Shown piece by piece: positions 1 through 6,947 of a stretch of 9,385 nt of DNA. Within the stretch, counting starts at the first letter, position 1. Every line of letters starts with the position of its first letter. The notes under the pieces are model-generated. The model saw nothing but the letters and a program-made list of their open reading frames with translations, did not search any database and was not told where the DNA came from. The translations under genes and the position numbers were made by a program. Source of the stretch: a bacterium (GTDB lineage Bacteria > Blakebacterota > Blakebacteria > Blakebacterales > Blakebacteraceae); contig JALGVQ010000114.1 in NCBI GenBank assembly GCA_025774615.1, positions 1 through 9,385 on the forward strand. Direction: 5' to 3'.

Positions 1-1
1 T

Positions 2-856
2 CATCGACCGACAACGCTGGCCGAGGCATGCGAACTCGGCCGATCACTCGGGGATCAGGTCTGCTACCTGGCAGGCGGTACCGATCTCTTCGTCGATCTC
101 AAACAGAAGCGGCGTACGACCGGTCACGTCATCTCCCTGGCGACCATACCCGGTCTGGACGGGATCACCATCGACAACGGATCACTTCGTATCGGCGCGA
201 TGACAAGACTCACCGGGGTCGGGAGATCAGAGGAAGTGAAACAGGCCTTTCCCGCCCTCAGCGACGCGGTCTCGGCGATCGGTTCAGAGCAGATCCGCAA
301 TCAGGGAACTATCGGCGGTAATTTCTGCGGCGCCGTTCCATGCGCCGATTCTCCCCCGATCTGTATCGCGGGAGAGGCCCGCCTGAGGATCAGTGACGGA
401 ACCAGTGAGAGGACTCTACCCGCCCAGGAGTTCTTCTCCTCACCGCGGGTGAACGCCCTCATGCCGGGTGAAGTGCTCATGGAGGTCACGATCCCCGACC
501 AGCCCGTTCATTCCGGGGCCAGTTACCAGCGGTTCTCACTGCGACACGGTTCGGCGCTTGCGGTGGCTTCGGTAGCGGCGAGGCTCGTCGTGGAGGATGG
601 AATGATCGGGGACGCGCGGGTAGTCCTGGGAGCGGTCGCTCCGATACCACTCCCGGCGGTCGGTTGTGCCGGCGAACTGATCGGTCAGGAACCATCGGAG
701 GATCTCTTCCGGAGGGCGGCCGCCGTTGCCGCCTCGGAAGCCAGACCGCTCACCGACATCAGGGGAAGCGAGGGATTCCGGCGCGACATCGTGGAGGTGC
801 TGACTCTCAGGGCATTGCAGGAGGCCATGGTGAGGGCCGGGGGAGTGAGAAGATGA
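2..856 (+). CDS. FAD-binding subunit of xanthine dehydrogenase-family Mo hydroxylase (5' partial)
   Basis: Medium (FAD) subunit of a molybdenum hydroxylase; it passes electrons between the [2Fe-2S] clusters and an external acceptor. The frame is open to the left edge, and the first visible residues (HRPTTLAEACEL) match the usual N-terminus of the family around residue 8-10, so only a few codons are missing; 284 residues are visible, close to the normal 280-300. Seen directly: the FAD-contacting AGGTDL motif at visible residues 24-29 and TIGGN at 103-107, followed by a C-terminal CO-dehydrogenase-flavoprotein-like region. Three cysteines cluster after TIGGN (109, 114, 121). The roughly 40-residue loop that carries a [4Fe-4S] cluster in 4-hydroxybenzoyl-CoA reductase HcrB is absent. 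The stop overlaps the next gene's start as ATGA, implying translational coupling and one complex. Family call is firm; substrate is unknown. Confidence 0.93.
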   Translation, partial: HRPTTLAEACELGRSLGDQVCYLAGGTDLFVDLKQKRRTTGHVISLATIPGLDGITIDNGSLRIGAMTRLTGVGRSEEVKQAFPALSDAVSAIGSEQIRNQGTIGGNFCGAVPCADSPPICIAGEARLRISDGTSERTLPAQEFFSSPRVNALMPGEVLMEVTIPDQPVHSGASYQRFSLRHGSALAVASVAARLVVEDGMIGDARVVLGAVAPIPLPAVGCAGELIGQEPSEDLFRRAAAVAASEARPLTDIRGSEGFRRDIVEVLTLRALQEAMVRAGGVRR

Positions 857-3681
857 GTGACCAGTTCCAGGTGACCTTCACCATCAACGGTCAGAATCGA
901 ACGGTGAGCACCCGCCCCGGAGAGACCCTCCTCGACGTCATCCGGGATGATCTCGGACTCACCGGCACCAAGGAAGGCTGCGGTCTCGGTGACTGCGGCG
1001 CCTGCACGGTACTCGTGGACGGCCGCGCGGTCACTTCATGCATCATCATGGCGATCGAAGTCGAGGGATCCGAGATCATTACGGTAGAGGGTCTTTCCCG
1101 GAACGGGGACCTCCATCCCCTTCAGAAATCGTTCGTCAAGCATGGAGCCCTGCAGTGCGGCTTCTGCACACCGGGCATGCTGATGTCATCGATAGCACTC
1201 CTCGAACGGAATCCCGACCCATCGCGTGAGGAGATCATTGACGCGCTGGGCGGTAACCTCTGCCGGTGCGGTTCCTACGACCGGATCGTCCGCGCCATCC
1301 AGTCATGGCGGGAATACGAGTCGACACCACTCGACACTGCTCCCCGGCCCGATGATGAACGGGACCAGGAGCGTGACCTGGATGTCGTGAGTCATGGTGT
1401 CACCCGCTACGACGGACCGGACAAGGCCACCGGGAGAGCGATATACATGGCCGATATCCATCTCCCCGGCATGGTGTACGGCAAGATACTGGGCAGTCCG
1501 ATTGCGCACGGCCTGATCCGCGGCATCGACACCAGCCGCGCGCGCGCCCTCCCCGGGGTGCTGGCGGTCATCACGGGTGAGGATGTTCCCGACACCCTGT
1601 ATGGAGTGAGTCCCGCCCGTTACGACGAGCATGTGCTGGCAAAGGAACGGGTGCGCTACGTGGGTGATGAGGTCGCCGCGGTCGTGGCGCTCGATGAGGA
1701 CACCGCCGAGCAGGCGCTGGCACTGATCGACGTGGAGTATGAGGAACTCCCCGCTCTCTTCACACCCGAGGAGGCGATGGCCGCCGACGCCCCTGCCATC
1801 CATCCGGACGTTCCCCGGTTCGCCGGGAATATCAACACAACGGTGGATTGGGACTTCGGCGATGTCGAGAAGGGCTTCGAAGAGGCCGACATCATCCTCG
1901 AGGAACGTTACATCGGCAACCGTACTTATCAGGCTCCGATCGAGCCGCACGCCGCGATCGCCCGGTGGGAGCATCATGGCCCGAAGTTGACCCTCTGGTC
2001 TTCGACCCAGGTGCCCCACTACCTCCAGCATATGGTCTCCCGGGTCTTTGACATCCCGATGGGTGATATCAGGGTCATAAGACCGGCCGTGGGAGGCGGT
2101 TTCGGGGTGAAGGCGGAGACAACGCCGCTCGAACTGTGTGCCACGATCTTCGCCCGGATGACCGGGCGTCCGGTCATGATGCGGTACACCCGGGAGGAGA
2201 TGTTCATCCACTTCCGTGGTCGACACAAACAGTACCTCGACCTGAAGATCGGCGCGAAGAAGGACGGGACCATCACGGCGGTCGATTCGAAGGTGGTGCT
2301 GGATGGAGGCGCCTATACTTCATTCGGCGTGATCACTGCCTATTACGCGGGAGCGATGCTCCCGACACTCTACAAGTTCGACAACTACCGGTACCGGGGC
2401 CTGCGGGTGTTCACCAACCTGCCCGCAAGCGGCGCTATGCGGGGCCACGGGGTTCCACAACCCCGCTTCGCGTTCGAGTCACTCCTCGACATGATCGCCG
2501 AGGAGCTCTCGATCGACCCGATCGAGATCCGCCTGCGCAACGCCATGGAGCCCGGCATCCTGACCTGCAACGACCTCGATATCTCATCGTGCGAATTCAC
2601 CGCTACGCTCGAGCAGGCGCGGGACGTGTCCGGATGGAAAGATAAGAAGGGCAAGCTGCCGCCGGGGAAAGGGATCGGTGTCGGCTGCGGAGGCTTTGTC
2701 TCGGGAGCGGGGTATCCGATCTATCGCTCCAACTTCCCCCACTCGAACGCCATCATCCGCGTACATGAGGATGGCCGTGCCGTATCGCTCCATATCGCGG
2801 CATCGGAGATCGGTCAGGGGAGTGACACGGTCCTGCCCATGATCGCGGCTGAAGAACTCGGCATCCCCTACGAGCGGGTCTGGATGGCCGAATGTGACTC
2901 CACCCTGAGTCCGATCGACCTTGGCTCCTACTCCAGCCGGGTCACGCTGATGGCCGGTAACGCGGTACAGATGGCCGCTGCTGAGGTGAAGAGCAGGCTG
3001 CTGGAGGTCGCCGGGCGGCATCTCGACTGCGACCCGGGAACACTGCAGATCATCGATGGTCGGATCACTCCCGATCCTGATTCCGACATCGGACTCGACT
3101 GGGACGAAGCGGCAAGGATCGCCTTCTCCGAATCGGGCCCGCTGGTGAGCACTGGGCACTACCGCCCACCGGAGGGATTGGGTGGAAAGGCCAAGGGGAG
3201 CGCGGTCGGGACCTCGCCTGCGTACAGTTTCTCCACCGCCATCTGCGAGGTGAGCGTCGACCTGGAGACCGGGTATGTCACGGTCGAGAAGTTCACCGAC
3301 TTCAGCGATGCCGGGACAGTGATCAATCCGGTCACCTTCCACGGTCAGGTTGAGGGAGGGATCACGATGGGGATCGGTGAGACCCTCTTCGAAGACACGG
3401 TATTCGACGAGAAGGGTGTGCTCATCAATCCCGACCTGCACGCCTACTTGATCCCGACGATCGGTGATATTCCGCATATCCATTCAGAAGCGGTCGAGAG
3501 CTACGAACCGCGTGGGCCGTTCGGCGCCAAGGAGATCGGTGAAGGGTGCCTGTTGCCGATCCTCGGCGCCATAACGAACGCGATCCATGATGCCTGCGGA
3601 GTGCGGGTGAATGATCTGCCGATCACGCCTGAGAAGATACTGAAGGGGATCAGGGCACAGAAGGGTGGTGGAACAGGATAA
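853..3681 (+). CDS. Fused [2Fe-2S] / molybdopterin-binding subunit of xanthine dehydrogenase-family hydroxylase
   Basis: A 942-residue catalytic subunit that would hydroxylate (or reductively dehydroxylate) an organic substrate at a Mo centre and pass electrons through two [2Fe-2S] clusters to the FAD subunit encoded just upstream. Residues 1-75 are a plant-ferredoxin-type domain with Cys43, Cys48, Cys51 and Cys63. Residues 80-155 are the helical [2Fe-2S] domain with QCGFC (Cys102, Cys105) and LCRC (Cys137, Cys139). From about 180 to the end lies the Mo domain: GGGFG at 414-418, MRGHGVPQ at 529-536, EIGQG at 652-656 and GAKEIGEG at 891-898, where Glu897 is in the position of the catalytic glutamate. 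Size and domain order resemble the FAD-less aldehyde oxidoreductase MOP, but here a separate FAD gene overlaps by ATGA. The ATG at 853 was chosen because it follows GGGGGAGTGAGAAG and begins the ferredoxin fold directly. The C-terminal region (GAKEIGEG, LPITPEK) recalls 4-hydroxybenzoyl-CoA reductase HcrA more than classical XdhB; a selenium-dependent xanthine dehydrogenase is an alternative. Substrate not assignable. Confidence 0.93.
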   Translation: MSDQFQVTFTINGQNRTVSTRPGETLLDVIRDDLGLTGTKEGCGLGDCGACTVLVDGRAVTSCIIMAIEVEGSEIITVEGLSRNGDLHPLQKSFVKHGALQCGFCTPGMLMSSIALLERNPDPSREEIIDALGGNLCRCGSYDRIVRAIQSWREYESTPLDTAPRPDDERDQERDLDVVSHGVTRYDGPDKATGRAIYMADIHLPGMVYGKILGSPIAHGLIRGIDTSRARALPGVLAVITGEDVPDTLYGVSPARYDEHVLAKERVRYVGDEVAAVVALDEDTAEQALALIDVEYEELPALFTPEEAMAADAPAIHPDVPRFAGNINTTVDWDFGDVEKGFEEADIILEERYIGNRTYQAPIEPHAAIARWEHHGPKLTLWSSTQVPHYLQHMVSRVFDIPMGDIRVIRPAVGGGFGVKAETTPLELCATIFARMTGRPVMMRYTREEMFIHFRGRHKQYLDLKIGAKKDGTITAVDSKVVLDGGAYTSFGVITAYYAGAMLPTLYKFDNYRYRGLRVFTNLPASGAMRGHGVPQPRFAFESLLDMIAEELSIDPIEIRLRNAMEPGILTCNDLDISSCEFTATLEQARDVSGWKDKKGKLPPGKGIGVGCGGFVSGAGYPIYRSNFPHSNAIIRVHEDGRAVSLHIAASEIGQGSDTVLPMIAAEELGIPYERVWMAECDSTLSPIDLGSYSSRVTLMAGNAVQMAAAEVKSRLLEVAGRHLDCDPGTLQIIDGRITPDPDSDIGLDWDEAARIAFSESGPLVSTGHYRPPEGLGGKAKGSAVGTSPAYSFSTAICEVSVDLETGYVTVEKFTDFSDAGTVINPVTFHGQVEGGITMGIGETLFEDTVFDEKGVLINPDLHAYLIPTIGDIPHIHSEAVESYEPRGPFGAKEIGEGCLLPILGAITNAIHDACGVRVNDLPITPEKILKGIRAQKGGGTG

Positions 3682-3703
3682 ACAGGGTGCCTTCGTGAGA
3701 TAC

Positions 3704-3730
3704 ATCCTCTACTATCCTGAGTCAGAGGAT
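3704..3730 (+). other. Upstream leader hairpin
   Basis: ATCCTCT at 3704-3710 is the exact reverse complement of AGAGGAT at 3724-3730, giving a 7-bp stem with a 13-nt loop. It lies after the hydroxylase stop codon and before the riboswitch-like fold. There is no T-run after it, so it is not a standard intrinsic terminator. It may be a weak end-of-transcript or RNA-stability structure for the upstream operon, or chance. Confidence 0.35.
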
Positions 3731-3739
3731 CTGATTCGA

Positions 3740-3848
3740 CAGAGCTCCGAGCCGAAGAACCTGGGTCCCGCCCCGCGGGATACGGTTCGAGGCCGACAGG
3801 GTAAGGCTGGAAACGGCCTTGCCTCCCGTGTTTGGAAAGGAGTGCCTG
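3740..3848 (+). promoter_or_regulatory. Probable Moco riboswitch in the moaA leader
   Basis: Leader RNA that by position and fold fits the Moco RNA motif, the proposed molybdenum-cofactor-sensing riboswitch found upstream of moa operons. Stems seen in the sequence: P1, CAG 3740-3742 with CTG 3846-3848, and GCTCC 3744-3748 with GGAGT 3839-3843; P2, GCC 3751-3753 with GGC 3791-3793, GAACC 3757-3761 with GGTTC 3784-3788, and TCCCGC 3766-3771 with GCGGGA 3775-3780; P3, GGTAAGGCTG 3800-3809 with CGGCCTTGCC 3814-3823, ten pairs capped by a GAAA tetraloop. A GNRA tetraloop is an expected element of this class. The GGAG in P1 is the moaA ribosome binding site, so ligand-stabilised P1 would repress translation. 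That a structured RNA exists here is well supported; the Moco identity rests on memory of the family plus the downstream genes and was not tested against a covariance model. Confidence 0.68.
3834..3842 (+). promoter_or_regulatory. moaA ribosome binding site
   Basis: GGAAAGGAG with its AGGAG core ending 8 nt before the GTG at 3851. It decides the moaA start and is also base-paired in the 3' strand of riboswitch stem P1. CTCC at 3823-3826 could pair with the same GGAG as an alternative masking helix. Confidence 0.75.
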
Positions 3849-3850
3849 CT

Positions 3851-4831
3851 GTGAGTCTGGTCGACCGTTTCCAGCGATCGATCTCCTATCTCCGGTTATC
3901 GGTGACTGATCGGTGCAATCTGCGCTGTCGTTACTGCATGCCGGCTGACGGCCCTGATCTGATACCCCGGGAAGAGCTGCTCACGAGGGAAGAACTGATC
4001 CGACTCACCCGGATCTTTCTGGATCTCGGAATCCGAAAGGTTCGCGTCACCGGCGGTGAACCATTCATGCGGGGGGGATTACTCGATCTCCTCAGAGAGT
4101 TGCGTGACCTCTCCGGTCTCGATTCACTCCACATCACCACCAATGGCCTGGGAATGGCCTCCCATGTCCCCGCGCTCCGGGATATCGGTATCGCGGGGGT
4201 CAATCTCAGTCTCGACACACTCGACCGACACACCTTCGAGAAGATAACCGGCAGGGATGGTCTCGATGATGTGCTGGAGACATTCCACACCCTGCTCGAT
4301 CACGACCTCACGGTAAAGATCAATACGGTAGTACTGGGGGAATGGAACTCCGATGAGATCGGCCGCATGGCGCGTCTTGCCCGTGATCATCAGGTGGAGG
4401 TCAGATTCATAGAGGAGATGCCCCTGATCGGAATTGCGCGGGCATCGACGATCCATTGGGATCAGGAACGGATCATCGACCGGCTCACCTCGGAACTGGG
4501 TACTCTTCGGCCGTTGCCGCCGAACGGCGGTACAGCCCGCCGCTTCACCATCGCCGGATTCACCGGCACGATCGGCATGATCGCCGGACACACCCGTTCG
4601 TTCTGCTCGACCTGCGACCGGATCCGGATCACCGCCTCCGGTCTCATGAAGACCTGCCTCTACGGGCCCGACACGATCGATCTGAAGCAGATGCTCCAGG
4701 ATGGAGTGGACGATAACGCCATCGGAGCCGCCGTGTCAGAACAGGTATCGAACCGGTCATCTGACGGATTCGAGGCTCACTCCGGATGTGGCCCCCGGGC
4801 TTCCGATTGCATGTCATCGATCGGTGGGTAG
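3851..4831 (+). CDS. moaA: GTP 3',8-cyclase MoaA
   Basis: Radical-SAM enzyme that converts GTP to 3',8-cyclo-GTP, the first step of Moco synthesis, in the cytoplasm; its product goes to MoaC, encoded two genes downstream. The protein has 326 residues, the usual length. Seen: the SAM-cluster motif CNLRCRYC (Cys22, Cys26, Cys29), the SAM-binding GGEP at 68-71, the second cluster as CSTC plus a later cysteine (Cys252, Cys255, Cys269) in the family pattern CxxCxRxRxTxxGxxxxCL, and the conserved C-terminal Gly-Gly in MSSIGG. The GTG start at 3851 is chosen because AGGAG lies 8 nt upstream and MoaA N-termini begin just before the SxxYLRxSVTDRCN segment. The open frame continues upstream to 3665 but that part is the riboswitch leader. 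First gene of the Moco operon; the stop is overlapped by, or one base from, the start of the transporter. Confidence 0.95.
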   Translation: MSLVDRFQRSISYLRLSVTDRCNLRCRYCMPADGPDLIPREELLTREELIRLTRIFLDLGIRKVRVTGGEPFMRGGLLDLLRELRDLSGLDSLHITTNGLGMASHVPALRDIGIAGVNLSLDTLDRHTFEKITGRDGLDDVLETFHTLLDHDLTVKINTVVLGEWNSDEIGRMARLARDHQVEVRFIEEMPLIGIARASTIHWDQERIIDRLTSELGTLRPLPPNGGTARRFTIAGFTGTIGMIAGHTRSFCSTCDRIRITASGLMKTCLYGPDTIDLKQMLQDGVDDNAIGAAVSEQVSNRSSDGFEAHSGCGPRASDCMSSIGG

Positions 4832-6020
4832 CTTGAGCGGTTTCCGTTCCGAGCACCGGAATTCAATCGCGCTCACCGAATGGGCAGGCGCCGTGGGTGA
4901 TCTCGGCATCCTGTTACCCTTCGCGTTCGCGCTCGTGATCTTCAACGGATTCCCTCCTGAGCGCCTTCTCTTCCTGTGGGGACTCACCTACATAGTGACA
5001 GGCTGGTACTACCGCGTCCCGGTATCGGTCCAGCCTTTGAAAGCTATGGCGGTGATCGCGATCGCCTCGGGGTTCGGTGTATCTGAACTCGCCTCCACAG
5101 CTCTCTTCTACGGTGTTCTCATGATCTCTCTGTCGGTGACCGGTGTGATCCGGATACTCCAGCGTATCTTCAGCATGTCGCTGATCAGAGGGATCCAGCT
5201 TGGACTCGGATTTATTCTCTTCCATACCTCTGTCACCATGGTCACCACCAATGGACTCCTCCTCGGAGGGGCGAGTGTGAACCTGCCGTTGAACCTTCTG
5301 CTGACGCTGCTTACGATCGTGATCATCGCCCTGCTCCAGTCACGCCGGGACCTTCCAGCAGCACTTATGGTAATCATCGTATCTATAATTATTGTTTACA
5401 TTTATGGAACTCATATAATGCCATTCAAGGACAGCGAAGGCCTCCTCCAATTCACGCTGCCCCAGCTCGGTTTTCTCGGCCCCGCACTGGTAGTATTGAT
5501 GATCCCGCAGTTGCCGCTCACACTGGGAAACGCGGTATATGCCGCCTCGGATGCCTGCTGCACGTTCTGGCCAGATCGCTCTGCCCGTACCACCCCCACC
5601 CGTCTCGGTCTCTCGATCGGTATCAGCAATGTCGCGATCGGTCTGGGCGGAGGATTCCCGATCTGCCACGGCGCGGGAGGGATCGCGGCGCACGCCCGGT
5701 TCGGCGGCAGAACCGGAGGCACCACAATGCTCCTCGGCGGCATCCTGCTGCTCTGTGCCGTCATCAGACCGCTCACCGACCTTCTCTTCGCCATCCCCAT
5801 ACCGGTGCTGGGCGCCCTCCTCATCTTCACCAGCTGGAAGCTGATGGTTCTCGTCCGCGACCTGACAGGAGCTCCCGAGATCATCACCGCTTCCCTGGTC
5901 GGCCTGCTCTCATACATCACGCGCAACCTCACCATCGCGCTCCTGGCCGGATTCCTGATCGAGCGGGGCCTGCGTCTCGCTCATAACCGTTTCAATATCT
6001 TCAGAGGTGAAAACGCATGA
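4824..6020 (+). CDS. MOT1-family molybdate transporter
   Basis: Polytopic inner-membrane protein of about 398 residues with roughly ten hydrophobic segments, of the MOT1 branch of the SulP-related molybdate/sulfate transporters. Seen: the N-terminal EWAGAVGDLG-LLPF segment (19-33), PVSVQPLKA at 66-74, PQLPLTLGNAVYA at 228-240 and FPICHGAGGIAAH at 278-290 followed by RFGGRTGG; these match the hallmark motifs of MOT1 proteins. It would import molybdate for the Moco enzymes around it; sulfate or tungstate cannot be excluded. The start is uncertain: GTG 4824 overlaps the end of moaA and TTG 4833 lies one base after the moaA stop with a weak GGTGGG before it. Both imply coupling to moaA. The stop overlaps the next ATG as ATGA. 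A short AT-rich stretch at about 5369-5420 encodes an Ile/Val-rich membrane segment (residues 182-199) and stands out from its surroundings. Confidence 0.88.
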   Translation: MGSLSGFRSEHRNSIALTEWAGAVGDLGILLPFAFALVIFNGFPPERLLFLWGLTYIVTGWYYRVPVSVQPLKAMAVIAIASGFGVSELASTALFYGVLMISLSVTGVIRILQRIFSMSLIRGIQLGLGFILFHTSVTMVTTNGLLLGGASVNLPLNLLLTLLTIVIIALLQSRRDLPAALMVIIVSIIIVYIYGTHIMPFKDSEGLLQFTLPQLGFLGPALVVLMIPQLPLTLGNAVYAASDACCTFWPDRSARTTPTRLGLSIGISNVAIGLGGGFPICHGAGGIAAHARFGGRTGGTTMLLGGILLLCAVIRPLTDLLFAIPIPVLGALLIFTSWKLMVLVRDLTGAPEIITASLVGLLSYITRNLTIALLAGFLIERGLRLAHNRFNIFRGENA

Positions 6021-6934
6021 TCGATGTCAGTCCGAAGTCGAACACGCTCCGCTACGCGAGGGCGGAGGGCAGGCTCCACTGCGGGGCGGGAACACTCGAA
6101 GCCATACGAGCCCGGGAGGTGCCGAAGGGGGATGTTCTGGAGATAGCTCGTGCCGCCGGGATCACTGCCGCGAAGCAGACCGCCGATACCATCGTCTTCT
6201 GCCATCCCATCCCGCTCGATTGGGTGGAAGTCATGCTCACGGTGAAAGAGGACCATCTCGCGGTCACCGCGGAAGTGAGATCGGTCTGGAAGACCGGTGT
6301 CGAGATGGAGGCCCTGACGGCGGTGACCGCCGCTCTGCTCAATGCCTGGGACATGGTGAAGCCGCTTGATGAGGCACTCACGATCGAAGGGATCCAGCTC
6401 ATCGAAAAGAGAGGCGGCAGGAGCGACTGGAGAGACACCTTCACCGAACCGATCCGATGCGCCGTATTGGTGATCTCCGACTCGACCCACGCGGGTGAAC
6501 GTGAAGATCGGTCTGGCCTGCTCATCCGGGAATCCCTGCAATCTCAGCCGGTCGATGTGAGTGTCTATGAGGTCCTGCCTGATGATCGGACGATCATCGC
6601 TCAGAAACTGACGGAGCTGGCGGACAGCGGGATGATAGACCTGATCCTCACCACCGGAGGCACCGGTCTGGGACCGAGGGACGTCACCCCTGAAGCCACA
6701 ATGGATGTCATCGATCGGGAAGTGCCCGGGATCACGGAGATGGTTCGGGCGTACGGTTCGGAGCGCACCCCCCATGCCATGCTCTCCCGTTCCCGGTGCG
6801 GCCAGAGGGGAGAGACCCTCATCATCAACCTGCCCGGCAGCAGTCGCGGCGCAAAGGAGAGCATGGATGCTCTTCTGCCGGGGCTCCTGCATGCCTTCCC
6901 GATGATCCGCGGCGGAGGACACGACCAGAAATGA
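6017..6934 (+). CDS. Bifunctional MoaC-MogA fusion (cPMP synthase / molybdopterin adenylyltransferase)
   Basis: 305 residues, two Moco enzymes in one chain. Residues 1-135 are MoaC, which rearranges 3',8-cyclo-GTP to cyclic pyranopterin monophosphate: MIDVS start, AAK (Lys53), CHPI (Cys62, His63), KTGVEMEAL with Glu96 and Glu98, DMVK (Asp112, Lys115) and KRGG (Lys131), so the expected catalytic residues are present. Residues 146-305 are a MogA/MoaB domain, which adenylylates molybdopterin before metal insertion: VLVISDS at 150-156, TTGGTGLGPRDVTPEA at 212-227 and NLPGSSRG at 271-278. The linker is only about ten residues. GAGGTGA lies 6 nt before the ATG, and the start overlaps the transporter stop as ATGA. 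The two halves act at different points of the pathway (before and after MPT synthase), so fusion probably secures co-expression rather than channelling. Such MoaC/MogA fusions are known in other bacteria. Confidence 0.95.
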   Translation: MIDVSPKSNTLRYARAEGRLHCGAGTLEAIRAREVPKGDVLEIARAAGITAAKQTADTIVFCHPIPLDWVEVMLTVKEDHLAVTAEVRSVWKTGVEMEALTAVTAALLNAWDMVKPLDEALTIEGIQLIEKRGGRSDWRDTFTEPIRCAVLVISDSTHAGEREDRSGLLIRESLQSQPVDVSVYEVLPDDRTIIAQKLTELADSGMIDLILTTGGTGLGPRDVTPEATMDVIDREVPGITEMVRAYGSERTPHAMLSRSRCGQRGETLIINLPGSSRGAKESMDALLPGLLHAFPMIRGGGHDQK

Positions 6935-6936
6935 AT

Positions 6937-6941
6937 GGAGG
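6937..6941 (+). promoter_or_regulatory. moeA ribosome binding site
   Basis: GGAGG ending 6 nt before the GTG at 6948. It supports a GTG start for moeA; there is no in-frame ATG nearby. Confidence 0.8.
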
Positions 6942-6947
6942 AATCCG

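Noticed and set aside
664-852. In-frame upstream extension (63 codons) of the FeS-Mo subunit gene
   Set aside because: It overlaps the FAD-subunit gene in another frame, its translation resembles no part of the family, and the ATG at 853 has a ribosome binding site and begins the ferredoxin fold directly.
1303-2226. Long minus-strand open frames opposite the plus-strand genes (for example 1303-2226, 2584-3483, 5981-7099)
   Set aside because: They lie antisense to clearly conserved genes, have low-complexity Arg/Pro/Asp-rich translations with no recognisable domain, and are expected in GC-rich coding DNA.
2-3681. Assignment as 4-hydroxybenzoyl-CoA reductase
   Set aside because: The FAD subunit lacks the diagnostic [4Fe-4S] loop and the subunit fusion differs; C-terminal similarity alone does not define the substrate.
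3665-3850. In-frame upstream extension (62 codons) of moaA
   Set aside because: This stretch forms the structured leader; the GTG at 3851 has AGGAG 8 nt upstream and gives a normal-length MoaA.
4701-4823. A long N-terminal extension of the transporter overlapping moaA by about 130 bases
   Set aside because: The moaA frame is fully conserved here to its terminal Gly-Gly, and the extension has no transporter-like sequence; starts at 4824 or 4833 fit better.
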